Positions 5,669-14,112 of a stretch of DNA of 45,459 nt are shown piece after piece; positions within the stretch are counted from its first letter, which is position 1; every line of letters begins with the position of its first letter. The position numbers and the translations under genes are program-made. The stretch is from a virus. The stretch covers positions 1 to 45,459 of IMG/VR virus record IMGVR_UViG_3300042429_000404; one strand, given 5' to 3'. Below the pieces are notes generated by a model. The model saw only the letters and a program-made list of their open reading frames with translations. It was not told where the DNA came from and made no database searches.

Positions 5669-5964
5669 TGGCTGAGCTAATGAACGGCTCAAGACAATTG
5701 CGGGATTGGTTATCACTGAACAACGCTATTGATAAAGAAGCTGGACAAATACCGTGCAGACAAGCACCGGATCTATTCTTCCCAGAGAAGATAGGTGTTG
5801 GATCAGGGTTTGATGGCAGTCATCTAAAAATGGCAGTCAAGGCTTGCAATGCTTGCCCTGTAATGAAAAAGTGTGGCGACTATGCGATCAAGCATAAAGA
5901 GGTCTCAGGTATCTGGGGAGGCCTAACAGCTACACAACGCAAGGCGTTATGGAAAGATAAGTGA
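5668..5964 (+). CDS. whiB: WhiB-family Fe-S transcription regulator
   Basis: The 98-aa protein has all four WhiB cysteines (C30, C60, C63, C69) in the C-xn-C-x2-C-x5-C arrangement. The CNACPV motif is followed by the diagnostic GIWGGLT turn (residues 81-87) and a basic tail (TQRKALWKDK) expected to touch DNA. WhiB proteins are restricted to actinobacteria and their phages. They bind a 4Fe-4S cluster and the primary sigma factor next to the -35 region. This copy could redirect host RNA polymerase to the unusual phage promoters that carry AATGGATTTA instead of TTGACA; that link is inference. The next gene starts at the overlapping GTG. Confidence 0.97.
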   Translation: MAELMNGSRQLRDWLSLNNAIDKEAGQIPCRQAPDLFFPEKIGVGSGFDGSHLKMAVKACNACPVMKKCGDYAIKHKEVSGIWGGLTATQRKALWKDK

Positions 5965-7526
5965 CGATCTATAACGACGTGTTATTCGATTACCAAAAGG
6001 TCGCGGTTGATCGGATAGTCGAGCGAGAGATCGCTTTGCTAGCCGATCAACCCGGCCTAGGTAAAACACTTGAGGTGCTCTCATCCCTCGAGGAGCTAGG
6101 CGCATTCACTCAGCCCGGCCAGATGACTTTGATCCTCACACCGATCGTTGCTGCACAAACAGCGTGGCGCGACACTATTGAGCGTTACCTCATACCATCC
6201 TCACCGGTAGAGATCATTGATCTTTCTTATGGCACCACACCACAGCGTGTGAAGAGATTTACTGATGCTATGCAATCCAAGTCTGACTTGCCTGCAATTG
6301 TGATCGCCAACCATGCGCTTGTCGAATGGAAAAAAGGCAAGGGCTCCCGAGTGCCAGAATTGTTTGAGACAAACTTTGACGCAATTGTGATCGACGAGTC
6401 TCACCTTGTGTTGCCAATCTTGAACGATCGCAAACTAACTACATTCTGGATAGGCCTATCCAAGTTCAATTACGTAAACTATCGCATCGCAGTGTCAGGT
6501 ACACCGGACCGGGGAAAACTTGAGAACAGGTATGGCACATACAAATTCCTACGCCCCGCATCGTTCGCGAGGTACTCCCGCTGGGCGTGGCTTGAAGAAA
6601 ACTTTTGGGTATACGAGAAACAAGTTGCCCGCAATAGAACTATCAAAGCTATTGGCACAATGAAGAGTGCGAAGCGCTGGGCTGACACTGAAGACGATGT
6701 GATCATACGTCGCACCAAGAAAGAGGTACTAAAGGATCTTCCGGACAAGCAGTACAACTATGTTGAAATCGAATTGAGTAAAGAGCAGAAGGCTGACTAT
6801 GGTCAAGCAATCAAGAATGCTTATGACGAGAAACAGAAAGCTCTCGAAGAAGATAAGCTCACTGCATCTGCAATGGTGTTCGCATTGCGAGCGCGACAGA
6901 TCTCATCGTGTCAATGGACCAAGGATCCTCAGAACCCTGTACCTATTGTTGGTGGCAAGTCATCTAAGCTTGACTGGCTGATCGAATGGCTCAACGAACG
7001 TGGCTTTGACGAAGGCAGAGGTAAGGTTGTGATCGCTAGCCAATTCTCCATGGTGCTTGATTGGCTACATAAAGAACTAAGCAACCTGGGTTATTCCTCA
7101 CAGGTAATAAGTGGATCAACCCCCCAAGTGATGCGTACCAAAATTCAACGTGACTTCCAAGATGGCGAGCTCAACATTGTGTTGCTGTCCGGTCGCATGG
7201 GTGTTGGCATAACGCTTGATGCAGCCGATGACCTGATCATGTTTGATCTGCCCTACGACCCTGACATGATTGAGCAGATCGAGGACCGCATCCACCGCGC
7301 CTCAAGGAACCACCAAGTGGTGATCTGGAGCCTGCTGGCTATTGGTACCATCGACCAAGCAGTGGCCCAGAAGGTCTCGAACAGGTACCAGATAACCCGG
7401 CAGTCTATGGATGGCAGGCGAGGCATCGACTTTGAGAAAAAAATTCTTGAAAAGATCCGCGTGTTGTCAAAAATGTCGGACGGCCATGATAGTGTAATGG
7501 TCTCAGAAGGAGAGAAAAATGGCTAA
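5961..7526 (+). CDS. SNF2/SF2-family DNA helicase
   Basis: GTG 5961 overlaps the WhiB stop. The 521-aa protein has the SF2 order: a Q-like YQ at 11-12, Walker A QPGLGKT (30-36), LILTP motif Ia near 57, Walker B IDESH (144-148), motif III SGTPDRG near 179, and motif V/VI GRMGVGITLDAADD followed by QIEDRIHRASR near 415-453. This is the minimal SNF2-like translocase seen in many actinophage replication modules. It likely remodels DNA at the replication origin or during recombination, together with the nuclease encoded next. There is no chromatin or accessory domain. Confidence 0.95.
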   Translation: MTIYNDVLFDYQKVAVDRIVEREIALLADQPGLGKTLEVLSSLEELGAFTQPGQMTLILTPIVAAQTAWRDTIERYLIPSSPVEIIDLSYGTTPQRVKRFTDAMQSKSDLPAIVIANHALVEWKKGKGSRVPELFETNFDAIVIDESHLVLPILNDRKLTTFWIGLSKFNYVNYRIAVSGTPDRGKLENRYGTYKFLRPASFARYSRWAWLEENFWVYEKQVARNRTIKAIGTMKSAKRWADTEDDVIIRRTKKEVLKDLPDKQYNYVEIELSKEQKADYGQAIKNAYDEKQKALEEDKLTASAMVFALRARQISSCQWTKDPQNPVPIVGGKSSKLDWLIEWLNERGFDEGRGKVVIASQFSMVLDWLHKELSNLGYSSQVISGSTPQVMRTKIQRDFQDGELNIVLLSGRMGVGITLDAADDLIMFDLPYDPDMIEQIEDRIHRASRNHQVVIWSLLAIGTIDQAVAQKVSNRYQITRQSMDGRRGIDFEKKILEKIRVLSKMSDGHDSVMVSEGEKNG

Positions 7527-8280
7527 AATTACCATCCTTGGAGTCGAACCAGACGGCTACGATGGCAAGGATCAGATTGCCCTAGCAACAGCTCAGACTT
7601 GGATCGCAAGGATACCCGAGCTGTTCATTACAGAGCGCTCAAAGCAAATAGAGATCGGCATCAGCGAAGTTGGCATGGACTGCCGTAAGTGTGTTGCACG
7701 CAAGCTAGCAAAGACACCAAGAGACATCGATGGCGCATGGTTCCCCTTCATTGGAACTGCAGTACACGATGCACTTGAGCGCGGGTTCAATGAGCGCTAC
7801 CCACTTGATTACAAACTCGAGGAACGTTTGTTTGTTCACGAGTACAAGGATCTAAAACTTACCGGATCATGCGACATGATGGCCTTCACAGGCGATGCAG
7901 GATGGTCCGGGATCGTCAATGACTGGAAAGTTGTTGGTGATTCTGCCCTTGCAGAAGCCCGTAGAGGGAAGATCAAGGAGCAGTACAGAATCCAGGCAAT
8001 GCTTTACGGCTATGGCTGGGAACAAAAAGGCTACAAGGTTAGCCACGTATCACTTACATTCCTGCCTAGGGATGCGAAACTCGAGGATGCGGTGGTAGTG
8101 ATGCTCCGCTATGAAAAAGAGATCGCTACCGAATCACTAGCACAGCTTGAGTCGTTAATCGATGCAGCTGAGTTAGTTGGCTGGGATAAAGTGATAGAGA
8201 AACAACCGAAGGCAAGCTTTTGCTTTAGTTGCCGTCGGTATGATCAAACAAATCATTCTGACGTCGAGTCGATGATCTAA
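7519..8280 (+). CDS. Cas4/RecB-like PD-(D/E)XK exonuclease with four-Cys site
   Basis: ATG 7519 overlaps the helicase gene, with AGAAGGAGAG upstream. Nuclease motifs are visible: H83 in GTAVHDAL, D119 in GSCDMM, D135-x-K137 in IVNDWKVVG, and the QAMLYGYG helix (Q159, Y163). C55 and C58 before the nuclease core and C235 and C238 after it (CFSC) match the split four-cysteine iron-sulfur site of Cas4/AddB-type nucleases. It probably resects DNA ends for recombination or replication with the SNF2 helicase and the downstream OB-fold protein. A CRISPR-linked role is unlikely, since no array or other cas gene is present. Confidence 0.93.
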   Translation: MAKITILGVEPDGYDGKDQIALATAQTWIARIPELFITERSKQIEIGISEVGMDCRKCVARKLAKTPRDIDGAWFPFIGTAVHDALERGFNERYPLDYKLEERLFVHEYKDLKLTGSCDMMAFTGDAGWSGIVNDWKVVGDSALAEARRGKIKEQYRIQAMLYGYGWEQKGYKVSHVSLTFLPRDAKLEDAVVVMLRYEKEIATESLAQLESLIDAAELVGWDKVIEKQPKASFCFSCRRYDQTNHSDVESMI

Positions 8281-8306
8281 ACTATATAAACTAAGGAAAC
8301 TAAAAC

Positions 8307-8933
8307 ATGAGTGAATTAAATGAGAACCTACCAAGTGTCGATGACCTACTTGCAGGTGGTGGCTCCAAGTCACTATCCTTCAAGGACTTCAAGGTCGGAG
8401 ATTCTTATGAAGGAACCATCGCCGGACTACGAACTGTACAGGTTCGCAACTACGACGACCCTACCAAGCTAGAGTTCTGGGATGACGGTAAGCCCAAGCT
8501 TCAGATCGAAGTTACTCTAGACACCGATTACAAAGATCCATCTGACGATGAAGACACTGGCGAGCGCCGTGTGTTTTTGTTTGGACAGAAGCTAACCGCT
8601 GCAAAAGAAGAACTAAAGCGCAAGGGCTTCACCAAGCTAGAGATCGGATCCGTATTCAAGATCACCTTGACCGGCACAAAGCCAGCCAAGAACCCTCGCT
8701 ACAATGACGTGAAGCTTTACGGCATTGAGCTAACACGAGGAACATCTAACCCTGCAGTTGACGCCTTACTATCGTCTGGCGCGACTGAAGTAAAAGGTGC
8801 TAAAATAGAAAAGCTGACACCAAAGCAGGCGGGTATCGCAAATACTTTGCAGTCTAATGGTTTTGATGCAGCTGAAATTGCAGAAAACTTAGGAGTTAGT
8901 GTCGAGGCAGTAAACGCCTCCCTAACCTTCTAA
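8307..8933 (+). CDS. OB-fold ssDNA-binding-like protein, 208 aa
   Basis: ATG 8307 follows AAGGAAAC. The segment FKVGDSYEGTIAGLRTVQVR, then a PKLQIEVTLDTD strand and RRVFLFGQ, has the strand pattern of the OB-fold ssDNA-binding-like proteins found next to replication genes in many actinophages. The C-terminal 45 residues carry a helix-turn-helix-like segment (GFDAAEIAENLGVSVEAVNA). Its place between the nuclease and the primase-helicase supports a ssDNA-binding or recombination-mediator role. The acidic SSB tail of cellular proteins is absent. Confidence 0.85.
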   Translation: MSELNENLPSVDDLLAGGGSKSLSFKDFKVGDSYEGTIAGLRTVQVRNYDDPTKLEFWDDGKPKLQIEVTLDTDYKDPSDDEDTGERRVFLFGQKLTAAKEELKRKGFTKLEIGSVFKITLTGTKPAKNPRYNDVKLYGIELTRGTSNPAVDALLSSGATEVKGAKIEKLTPKQAGIANTLQSNGFDAAEIAENLGVSVEAVNASLTF

Positions 8934-8939
8934 CAAAAT

Positions 8940-8987
8940 GTGTGACGGGCTTCGTCCTTTCCCTCCTTTCAACGAGGCCCGTCACAC
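8940..8987 (+). promoter_or_regulatory. Hairpin with double anti-Shine-Dalgarno loop
   Basis: GTGTGACGGGCTTCG (8940-8954) pairs with CGAGGCCCGTCACAC (8973-8987): 15 pairs including one wobble. The 18-nt loop (8955-8972) contains TCCTTTC twice (8955-8961 and 8964-8970). Each copy is perfectly complementary to GAAAGGA (8994-9000), the ribosome binding site of the primase-helicase. Loop-to-ribosome-binding-site pairing would form a pseudoknot and block translation. There is no T-run, so it is not a standard terminator. Confidence 0.7.
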
Positions 8988-9005
8988 CCTACCGAAAGGA
9001 TTATT

Positions 9006-11492
9006 ATGGACTCACCATCCCAGTTCAAGGAGCTTCTTTACCGGCTTGGTCGCACTGACGAAGACGCTGTAACTATTTGCTATCAGTCACCAGCTCAACG
9101 CTTTACAGCGAAGACGATCAAGGTTGACTTAGTTGACTCGGTTATCAATGCACTTGATGACTTAGGTAACAACATATGGTTTGAGATCAACCCAACATCA
9201 GTAACCGGTAGAGGAACTGCACAAGACGTCACTAGACTTGCAGCTTTCTATATCGACATAGATTACAAAGATGGTGGTGCTGGATCCGCAAAGAACGCTA
9301 AGCAGTTTATGGACATGCTCACCTCACTGATTGGAGTTGGCCCTAGCGCAATTGTTTTTTCTGGACATGGCATTCAGCCATACTGGGCCATTGACATCGA
9401 AGAGGAATACGACTTTGGGTTAGCGCAAGGCGTACTAAACCGATGGGGAGTCTTCTGTAAGTTCTTGGGTGGAACGATGGACACCAGCCTTGACTCCGTG
9501 TTTGACCTACCAAGGATCTTCCGTGTACCATCCTCACAGAACATGAAAGATCCGCAAAACCCAGTCAGGGTAAGCGCACTGTTCCCTAAGGATTGGCGTC
9601 CGGTCTCTATAAACGAGATCAACGAGATCCTTATTGATCACGGCATCACAAACGAGCACAGCCTACCTGAGAGCTATGATCCAGTAAGCACTTCGGACAA
9701 GTGGCAGTATGGTGCTAATGACTGCCAGTTTACCCCTACCCTTTATGCTGGCATTAGACCCACTAATGGCATACCAAAGAGCAGGCACGGCTGGTTGTTA
9801 CAACAACTAGTATTGATTCATTCTGCACATCGAAACGCTTGTATCACACCAGACACTAAAGAAGATCTGATTCAGCGTGCAGGTGAGAGGTTTGAGTACT
9901 TCTTGACTCAAGGCTTGTCTAGGCCAATGAACCAAGGCGAGATTGCATCAGCGTCTCAGTGGGCCGTTGCGAAAGTAGAAACCTTTACTGATGAAAAGCT
10001 TCGCAATGAGCTAAGACAACACCAGCACTCGGATTTTTTGTTAGGCGACCCAACCAGCGTCCTTGGGGAGCCATCAGCAAACGTTGAGCGTTCCGAGGAG
10101 GAGCTAGCGCTTCTCTACGAGAGCACTTACGGAACTTATGGACGCACTGATGCTGCTAACGCTAGACGCTTAGTGTATTTCTCAGAGGGAAGATTTAAGT
10201 ATGTTCCTGATGTCGGATGGTACTTCTGGGATGGTGGACGATACACTTTTGATAAAGATAAGTCGATCATGCAGATGGCAATTGATGCAGCTCAGTTTGT
10301 TGAGCAGACTCAAATTTCAGGTGATCAGCTTAAATGGGCTCAAGGATCATCAAACAAAGAAAGGATAGTAAATGCAATCACACTTGCGGGGACCGATCCA
10401 GAGGTATTGGTACAGGCTATTGAACTTGATTCGCAGGCAAACGACCTATGTACTCCAAACGGCATTGTTAATCTCCAGACTGGCGAAATTAGAACGGCTA
10501 TCAAAGGTCTTGACCTCAATACACGTCAAACTACAGTTACCCCTAAGGAACTTGCCACACCGATCTGGGATACTTTCCTCAGAGAAGTTATCCAAGAAGA
10601 AGATCGAATTAACTATCTGCAAGAGTTGCTCGGAGCTTCTTTGTTTGGAGACGCAAGGTACCACGTGCTTCCTGTGCTCGCTGGATCCGGAGCTAACGGA
10701 AAATCCACGCTTTTAGATGTAGTAGCCGGGATACTTGGAGACTACTCGGCATCGATGCCTGAAAACTTCTTGCTTGACACTAACTCAAGTACTCACCCAA
10801 CTGAGATCGCCCGCCTTCGTGGTATTCGATTTGCTATGGCATCTGAGACAAGACCTGATGGCAAGTTCAACGAGTCTCGCGTAAAGATGCTTACTGGTGG
10901 CGACATGCTTTCTGCACGCTTTATGAATAAGAACTTTTTTGACTTTAAGCCAACCCATACATTGTTCTTAGCCGTAAACCACTTACCTGCTGTTAAGTCC
11001 GGTGGTGATGGGTTCTGGAGAAGACTTCGTAAGATGGACTTTAGGATCACTATTCCTAAGGAGCGCCAGAAAGAAAACTTTGCTCAGCTGATGATAGAGA
11101 CTGAAGGTGCTGGCATTCTTGATTGGATAGTTAAGGGAGCTGTACGTGTCACGGTGCAAGGATTCAACGAACCAGACAGCGTTCGCCTATCAACCCTTGA
11201 GTACCGCCATGAAGAAGACCACATTGCCAAGTTCCTTGATGAGCGTGTCGTGTCTGCTTCTAACGCTAGCGCCACAAAGACTGCCGTCTTTAACGCCTAT
11301 AGAGATTGGTGTGATGACAATGGTGAGCGTCCTATTACTCAGAATGCCCTTAACCGGGAGGTCCGTTCTCGTATGAACGTTCCAGAGGTAGAATTAATGG
11401 GTATCAGAATGTTCAGTGGCATCGAGCTATTGACACTAAACCCAACGCCTAAAGACATGGCGGGAGAACAAAAAGATGAGTACTGGCGGTGA
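9006..11492 (+). CDS. AEP primase-polymerase fused to D5-type SF3 helicase
   Basis: The 828-aa protein has an N-terminal archaeo-eukaryotic primase core with catalytic FYIDIDYK (D84, D86) and SGHG (H121). A D5_N-like linker follows, and then a superfamily 3 helicase: Walker A GSGANGKST near 560-568, Walker B region MASETRP near 610, and sensor FLAVNHLP near 655. Such proteins prime and unwind phage DNA, and some also polymerise. No separate DNA polymerase was recognised, so this protein either polymerises or hands over to the host enzyme. Translation is probably controlled by the hairpin just upstream. Confidence 0.96.
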   Translation: MDSPSQFKELLYRLGRTDEDAVTICYQSPAQRFTAKTIKVDLVDSVINALDDLGNNIWFEINPTSVTGRGTAQDVTRLAAFYIDIDYKDGGAGSAKNAKQFMDMLTSLIGVGPSAIVFSGHGIQPYWAIDIEEEYDFGLAQGVLNRWGVFCKFLGGTMDTSLDSVFDLPRIFRVPSSQNMKDPQNPVRVSALFPKDWRPVSINEINEILIDHGITNEHSLPESYDPVSTSDKWQYGANDCQFTPTLYAGIRPTNGIPKSRHGWLLQQLVLIHSAHRNACITPDTKEDLIQRAGERFEYFLTQGLSRPMNQGEIASASQWAVAKVETFTDEKLRNELRQHQHSDFLLGDPTSVLGEPSANVERSEEELALLYESTYGTYGRTDAANARRLVYFSEGRFKYVPDVGWYFWDGGRYTFDKDKSIMQMAIDAAQFVEQTQISGDQLKWAQGSSNKERIVNAITLAGTDPEVLVQAIELDSQANDLCTPNGIVNLQTGEIRTAIKGLDLNTRQTTVTPKELATPIWDTFLREVIQEEDRINYLQELLGASLFGDARYHVLPVLAGSGANGKSTLLDVVAGILGDYSASMPENFLLDTNSSTHPTEIARLRGIRFAMASETRPDGKFNESRVKMLTGGDMLSARFMNKNFFDFKPTHTLFLAVNHLPAVKSGGDGFWRRLRKMDFRITIPKERQKENFAQLMIETEGAGILDWIVKGAVRVTVQGFNEPDSVRLSTLEYRHEEDHIAKFLDERVVSASNASATKTAVFNAYRDWCDDNGERPITQNALNREVRSRMNVPEVELMGIRMFSGIELLTLNPTPKDMAGEQKDEYWR

Positions 11493-12078
11493 CTTCTGCT
11501 TTAGTTGCAGATCCGGGTTCCACAACGAATGCCATCAGGCGTGGTCAGACGCCGTGCAGGAGTGCTGTTGCGGTGGCGAGATAGTCTTTACTGCTAGCGG
11601 GGACATAAAGTCCTCAGGGGACGTCATAGAGGGCGATAAAGATAGTGGCTACATTGATGATGGTTACGAGGCCTACAAGGACATTGAGAAATACAAGGAT
11701 CCGTTATCTACGGGTAGAAAACGTGCAGCCCAAATGTACCCAATTGAAGTCGGTATGGTTTGCGAGTGGGCTAATCTGGCTAAAGCCGGCGGTGGAGTGG
11801 TTCCTATTGTGGGTTGCGTAGGTCGCCCTGCTTCTGATCGTCATCACGGTCCGGATAAAAACACCATGAACAACGCTGAGGGTAACGTACACAGGATTTG
11901 CGACTATTGCCACAATACTTGGCACGCTGTAAACGATCCTCATTACGGCGATCGTCCGGATCACACGCTACCGTTTATCCCTAAGGGAAAGTACGAGGCA
12001 CATGATTCGATTACTAAAGCAACTGCAGAGCAGCTTATTGATGCCGAAGCTAAACGAATTGGTGAAGCTACTTCTTAG
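11476..12078 (+). CDS. HNH-like zinc nuclease, 200 aa
   Basis: It overlaps the primase gene by 17 bases. The N-terminal 34 residues hold a Cys/His cluster (C8, C11, C19, C30-C32). The C-terminal half has C96 and C114, then SDRHHGPDK (H123, H124), N132-N133, and NVHRICDYCHNTWH (H139, C142, C145, H146, H150). This is the layout of HNH domains with structural zinc ligands. These domains occur free-standing in actinophages as homing, packaging-associated or host-DNA nucleases, and which applies here is open. Its 3' end overlaps the end of the opposite-strand phosphoesterase gene by 11 bases. Confidence 0.85.
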   Translation: MSTGGDFCFSCRSGFHNECHQAWSDAVQECCCGGEIVFTASGDIKSSGDVIEGDKDSGYIDDGYEAYKDIEKYKDPLSTGRKRAAQMYPIEVGMVCEWANLAKAGGGVVPIVGCVGRPASDRHHGPDKNTMNNAEGNVHRICDYCHNTWHAVNDPHYGDRPDHTLPFIPKGKYEAHDSITKATAEQLIDAEAKRIGEATS

Positions 12079-13033
12079 AAGTAAACTTCTGTCCCCTAAA
12101 GTAAGCCACTGCATCATTGATCTGTACTAATTCAAAGTACGGCTTCTCATCTTCAATGGTTACAATCAAGATTCCGTTTTGCCAGTTCTCGTAGTACCTG
12201 GCCGAAGTTCCGTCAATTCCTGTGGATCCATTAACGCTAGGAACCGCTCCATCAACTCGACATAGGCAACCCGGACTAACGGCGACTGATTTAATAGATC
12301 CGTCACGGTTAAAGACTGTCTTGGACTGAATTTCAAGTCTGTGTGAATGTCCGAAGATGGTTGAGATATGTGGGTCTGAGTTAGTGTAGGCAGCTGCTGT
12401 AGATCCGTTGGATCTTGCTTTTGTGCCGTGGATGGCCCTGAGACTATCAGTAAGCCAATAGGCTCCCGCTGGGTAGGCATCAATGTACTGCACTCCGATC
12501 TCATCGAGTCTTAGTAGATAAGGGATGCTCATTACTGGCAACTCTTCCATGTTAGCTCGCTTGAGCCCCCATGCGCTAGCAGCATTGATCATAATAAACT
12601 TTTCAAGTCTGCGATCATGGTTTCCCTCGATCAAAACAATCTCAGCATTAGGGCCGGCTGCAGCTCGTTGCTCTTGCAAGAACTTGTGACCCCTGTCAAA
12701 TGCAGCTTGAGTTGTACCAGCAAAAGCCGCCTCTTGTTCAAAGCGACCTTGGCTTGGTAGATCTAGGAAGTCACCTAGGTTTATTACGCCATCGACGCGA
12801 TCATTGTGGTAAAGGTAGTTAGTGATCTGAAGGGCTACATCAATAGCACCTTCGTCGTGGAATGGGAGCCACTGGCCATCAATGTGACGGTAGCCAATCT
12901 GAGGATCCGGTAACACTACCCAGACCTTATTTTTAGACTTAGCTTTCTTAGGTTCTTTAGGGTTGTTAATATAAACGGGCTTAGCTGGCTGTACCAGATC
13001 CCATTTAGGCTGTGGCCTCAAATCGTTAAGCAC
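12068..13033 (-). CDS. Calcineurin-like metallophosphoesterase
   Basis: The gene uses a GTG start at 13033, overlapping the preceding gene by 8 bases. The 321-aa protein shows the family motifs in order: DPQ (D43, Q45, the phage variant of DxH), LGDFLD (G87, D88), GNHD (137-140), a later HGTK and GHSH. It would hydrolyse phosphomono- or diesters with two metals; the substrate is unknown. Similar DPQ-type enzymes are frequent in phages, with suggested roles in nucleic-acid processing. It is last in the leftward transcript downstream of the endolysin. Confidence 0.93.
   Translation of the reverse strand: MLNDLRPQPKWDLVQPAKPVYINNPKEPKKAKSKNKVWVVLPDPQIGYRHIDGQWLPFHDEGAIDVALQITNYLYHNDRVDGVINLGDFLDLPSQGRFEQEAAFAGTTQAAFDRGHKFLQEQRAAAGPNAEIVLIEGNHDRRLEKFIMINAASAWGLKRANMEELPVMSIPYLLRLDEIGVQYIDAYPAGAYWLTDSLRAIHGTKARSNGSTAAAYTNSDPHISTIFGHSHRLEIQSKTVFNRDGSIKSVAVSPGCLCRVDGAVPSVNGSTGIDGTSARYYENWQNGILIVTIEDEKPYFELVQINDAVAYFRGQKFTSKK
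12069..12083. other. Perfect dyad at convergent gene ends
   Basis: TACTTCT-T-AGAAGTA covers the overlapping stop codons of the HNH-like gene (+) and the phosphoesterase gene (-). It lacks a T-run on either side, so a terminator role is uncertain. No other terminator lies between the two convergent operons. Confidence 0.45.
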
Positions 13034-13247
13034 AAATACACCTGCCCGTTCTATGTAGCCTTACTTGATCAGCATAGCACTTGAACCCACGCTCGTTTAG
13101 CGCCGTGGCTAGGTTAGCGTGGTTCCATCTAGTGTCAGCAAGGTTGTCTTCAAGGATCTTATAGTCGTCCTTGTCTAGCTTTTCTCCGGCCGTTTTGATA
13201 AACGCGCAGATGTATTCCTTTTCAGGCGGGGTAAGCCCTTTTAGCAT
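13026..13247 (-). CDS. Hypothetical small protein, 73 aa
   Basis: The start is ATG 13247 (MLKGLTPPEKEYICAF), preceded on the minus strand by AAGGAG. An in-frame ATG at 13262 lies upstream of that site and is not used. The protein is helical, with K-D-D-Y repeats and an R-W-N-H-A-N-L-A-T-A-L segment like a small HTH. It ends in a basic Cys-containing tail (RTGRCICA). The helix pattern DTRWNHANLATALNERGFKC could bind DNA, but this is tentative. It probably has its own promoter at 13280-13307. Confidence 0.75.
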   Translation of the reverse strand: MLKGLTPPEKEYICAFIKTAGEKLDKDDYKILEDNLADTRWNHANLATALNERGFKCYADQVRLHRTGRCICA

Positions 13248-13279
13248 GATCGTCTCCTTCATGTAGTACTTCAGGGTTT

Positions 13280-13307
13280 AGCCTAACCTAGTGACAACGT
13301 GTGTCAA
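13280..13307 (-). promoter_or_regulatory. Minus-strand promoter with TTGACA
   Basis: Read on the minus strand, TTGACA (13307-13302) is followed after 16 bases by TAGGCT (13285-13280), which fits the TANNNT -10 form. The -35 is embedded in an inverted repeat (TGACA/TGTCA). It would drive the 73-aa gene and the phosphoesterase gene separately from the tail operon. Confidence 0.5.
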
Positions 13308-13326
13308 GTACCTAAAAACGGCGTGT

Positions 13327-14097
13327 TTACATCTTGGCGTAGGTAAGAGGGCCAACAATTCCGTCTACTTTTAGCCCATTTACCCTTTGAAACTCCCTTA
13401 CGTGGCGATCAGTAATTGGACCAAATACGCCATCCTGCCTGATTCCTAGCACTGCTTGAATATACCTTACGGAGCTCCCCATTGATCCAAACTTTAGCCA
13501 ACCAGATAGTGGTGGCTTTGCTGGCTTAGCCGGGGCTGGTCTAGCAGGCGCTGGGACTGGCTTGCTTGGGGCCACAGGAGCTGGCTTTGCGGCTCTTTTG
13601 TTACACTCGGCAACAATGTAGTCAAGCTTAGAGATCACAAAGGGTCCAGGACAAGCTGTTGCGACGTACTGGGAATGCCAAGCTATAAAGAACTCTTGCT
13701 GAGTCTGGCCTTTTATGTTCTTGGCAAAACCTTTACCGGACCTAGGGGACTGACTACCATGAAAAACAATCACATTTATAAGCGACTCAAGGGCTGCCGG
13801 GGAAACCGGCCAGTCTCCTCCAGTCGAGGAGTTGTCGACCTCAAAAGTAACAGCATTTGGGTCTGGAACACCGCCAGTTGAGAACGGCCTACGCTCTGGA
13901 TTGACAATGCCTGTTACAGCACCCGAGTTAGCAATGTGGTAAGTAGGATGAGAGTTACGTGAGTTTTCGTTAGCGACATAAGACAGGCCGTTAGTGCCTG
14001 CTACGTGATGAATAACTACGCCATTGATGGCTTGTCCATTACGGGAGCCACCAAATCCATTGTCTTGAACTCCTGCTACCTTTGGATACCAGCTCAT
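13327..14097 (-). CDS. Endolysin: N-acetylmuramoyl-L-alanine amidase plus peptidoglycan-binding domain
   Basis: The 256-aa protein has an N-terminal Amidase_2 domain with VVIHHVAG (H30/H31), FEVDN (E86), and WHSQYVATACPG (H141, C149) as zinc and catalytic residues. It cuts the bond between N-acetylmuramic acid and L-alanine. A Pro/Ala/Lys linker (170-197) leads to a C-terminal PG_binding_1 domain (about 205-256, with QDGVFGPITDRHVREFQ and VDGIVGPLT). There is no signal peptide, so export depends on a holin. The holin-like genes are about 28 kb away in another operon. Confidence 0.96.
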   Translation of the reverse strand: MSWYPKVAGVQDNGFGGSRNGQAINGVVIHHVAGTNGLSYVANENSRNSHPTYHIANSGAVTGIVNPERRPFSTGGVPDPNAVTFEVDNSSTGGDWPVSPAALESLINVIVFHGSQSPRSGKGFAKNIKGQTQQEFFIAWHSQYVATACPGPFVISKLDYIVAECNKRAAKPAPVAPSKPVPAPARPAPAKPAKPPLSGWLKFGSMGSSVRYIQAVLGIRQDGVFGPITDRHVREFQRVNGLKVDGIVGPLTYAKM

Positions 14098-14112
14098 TAT
14101 TTTCCTGTCAGC

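Noticed and set aside
7519-8280. Cas4 of a phage-borne CRISPR system
   Set aside because: No CRISPR array, Cas1 or Cas2 is present; such nucleases are common in phage replication modules.
10372-10716. 114-codon plus-strand frame inside the primase-helicase gene
   Set aside because: It lies entirely within a gene with clear catalytic motifs and has no ribosome binding site of its own.
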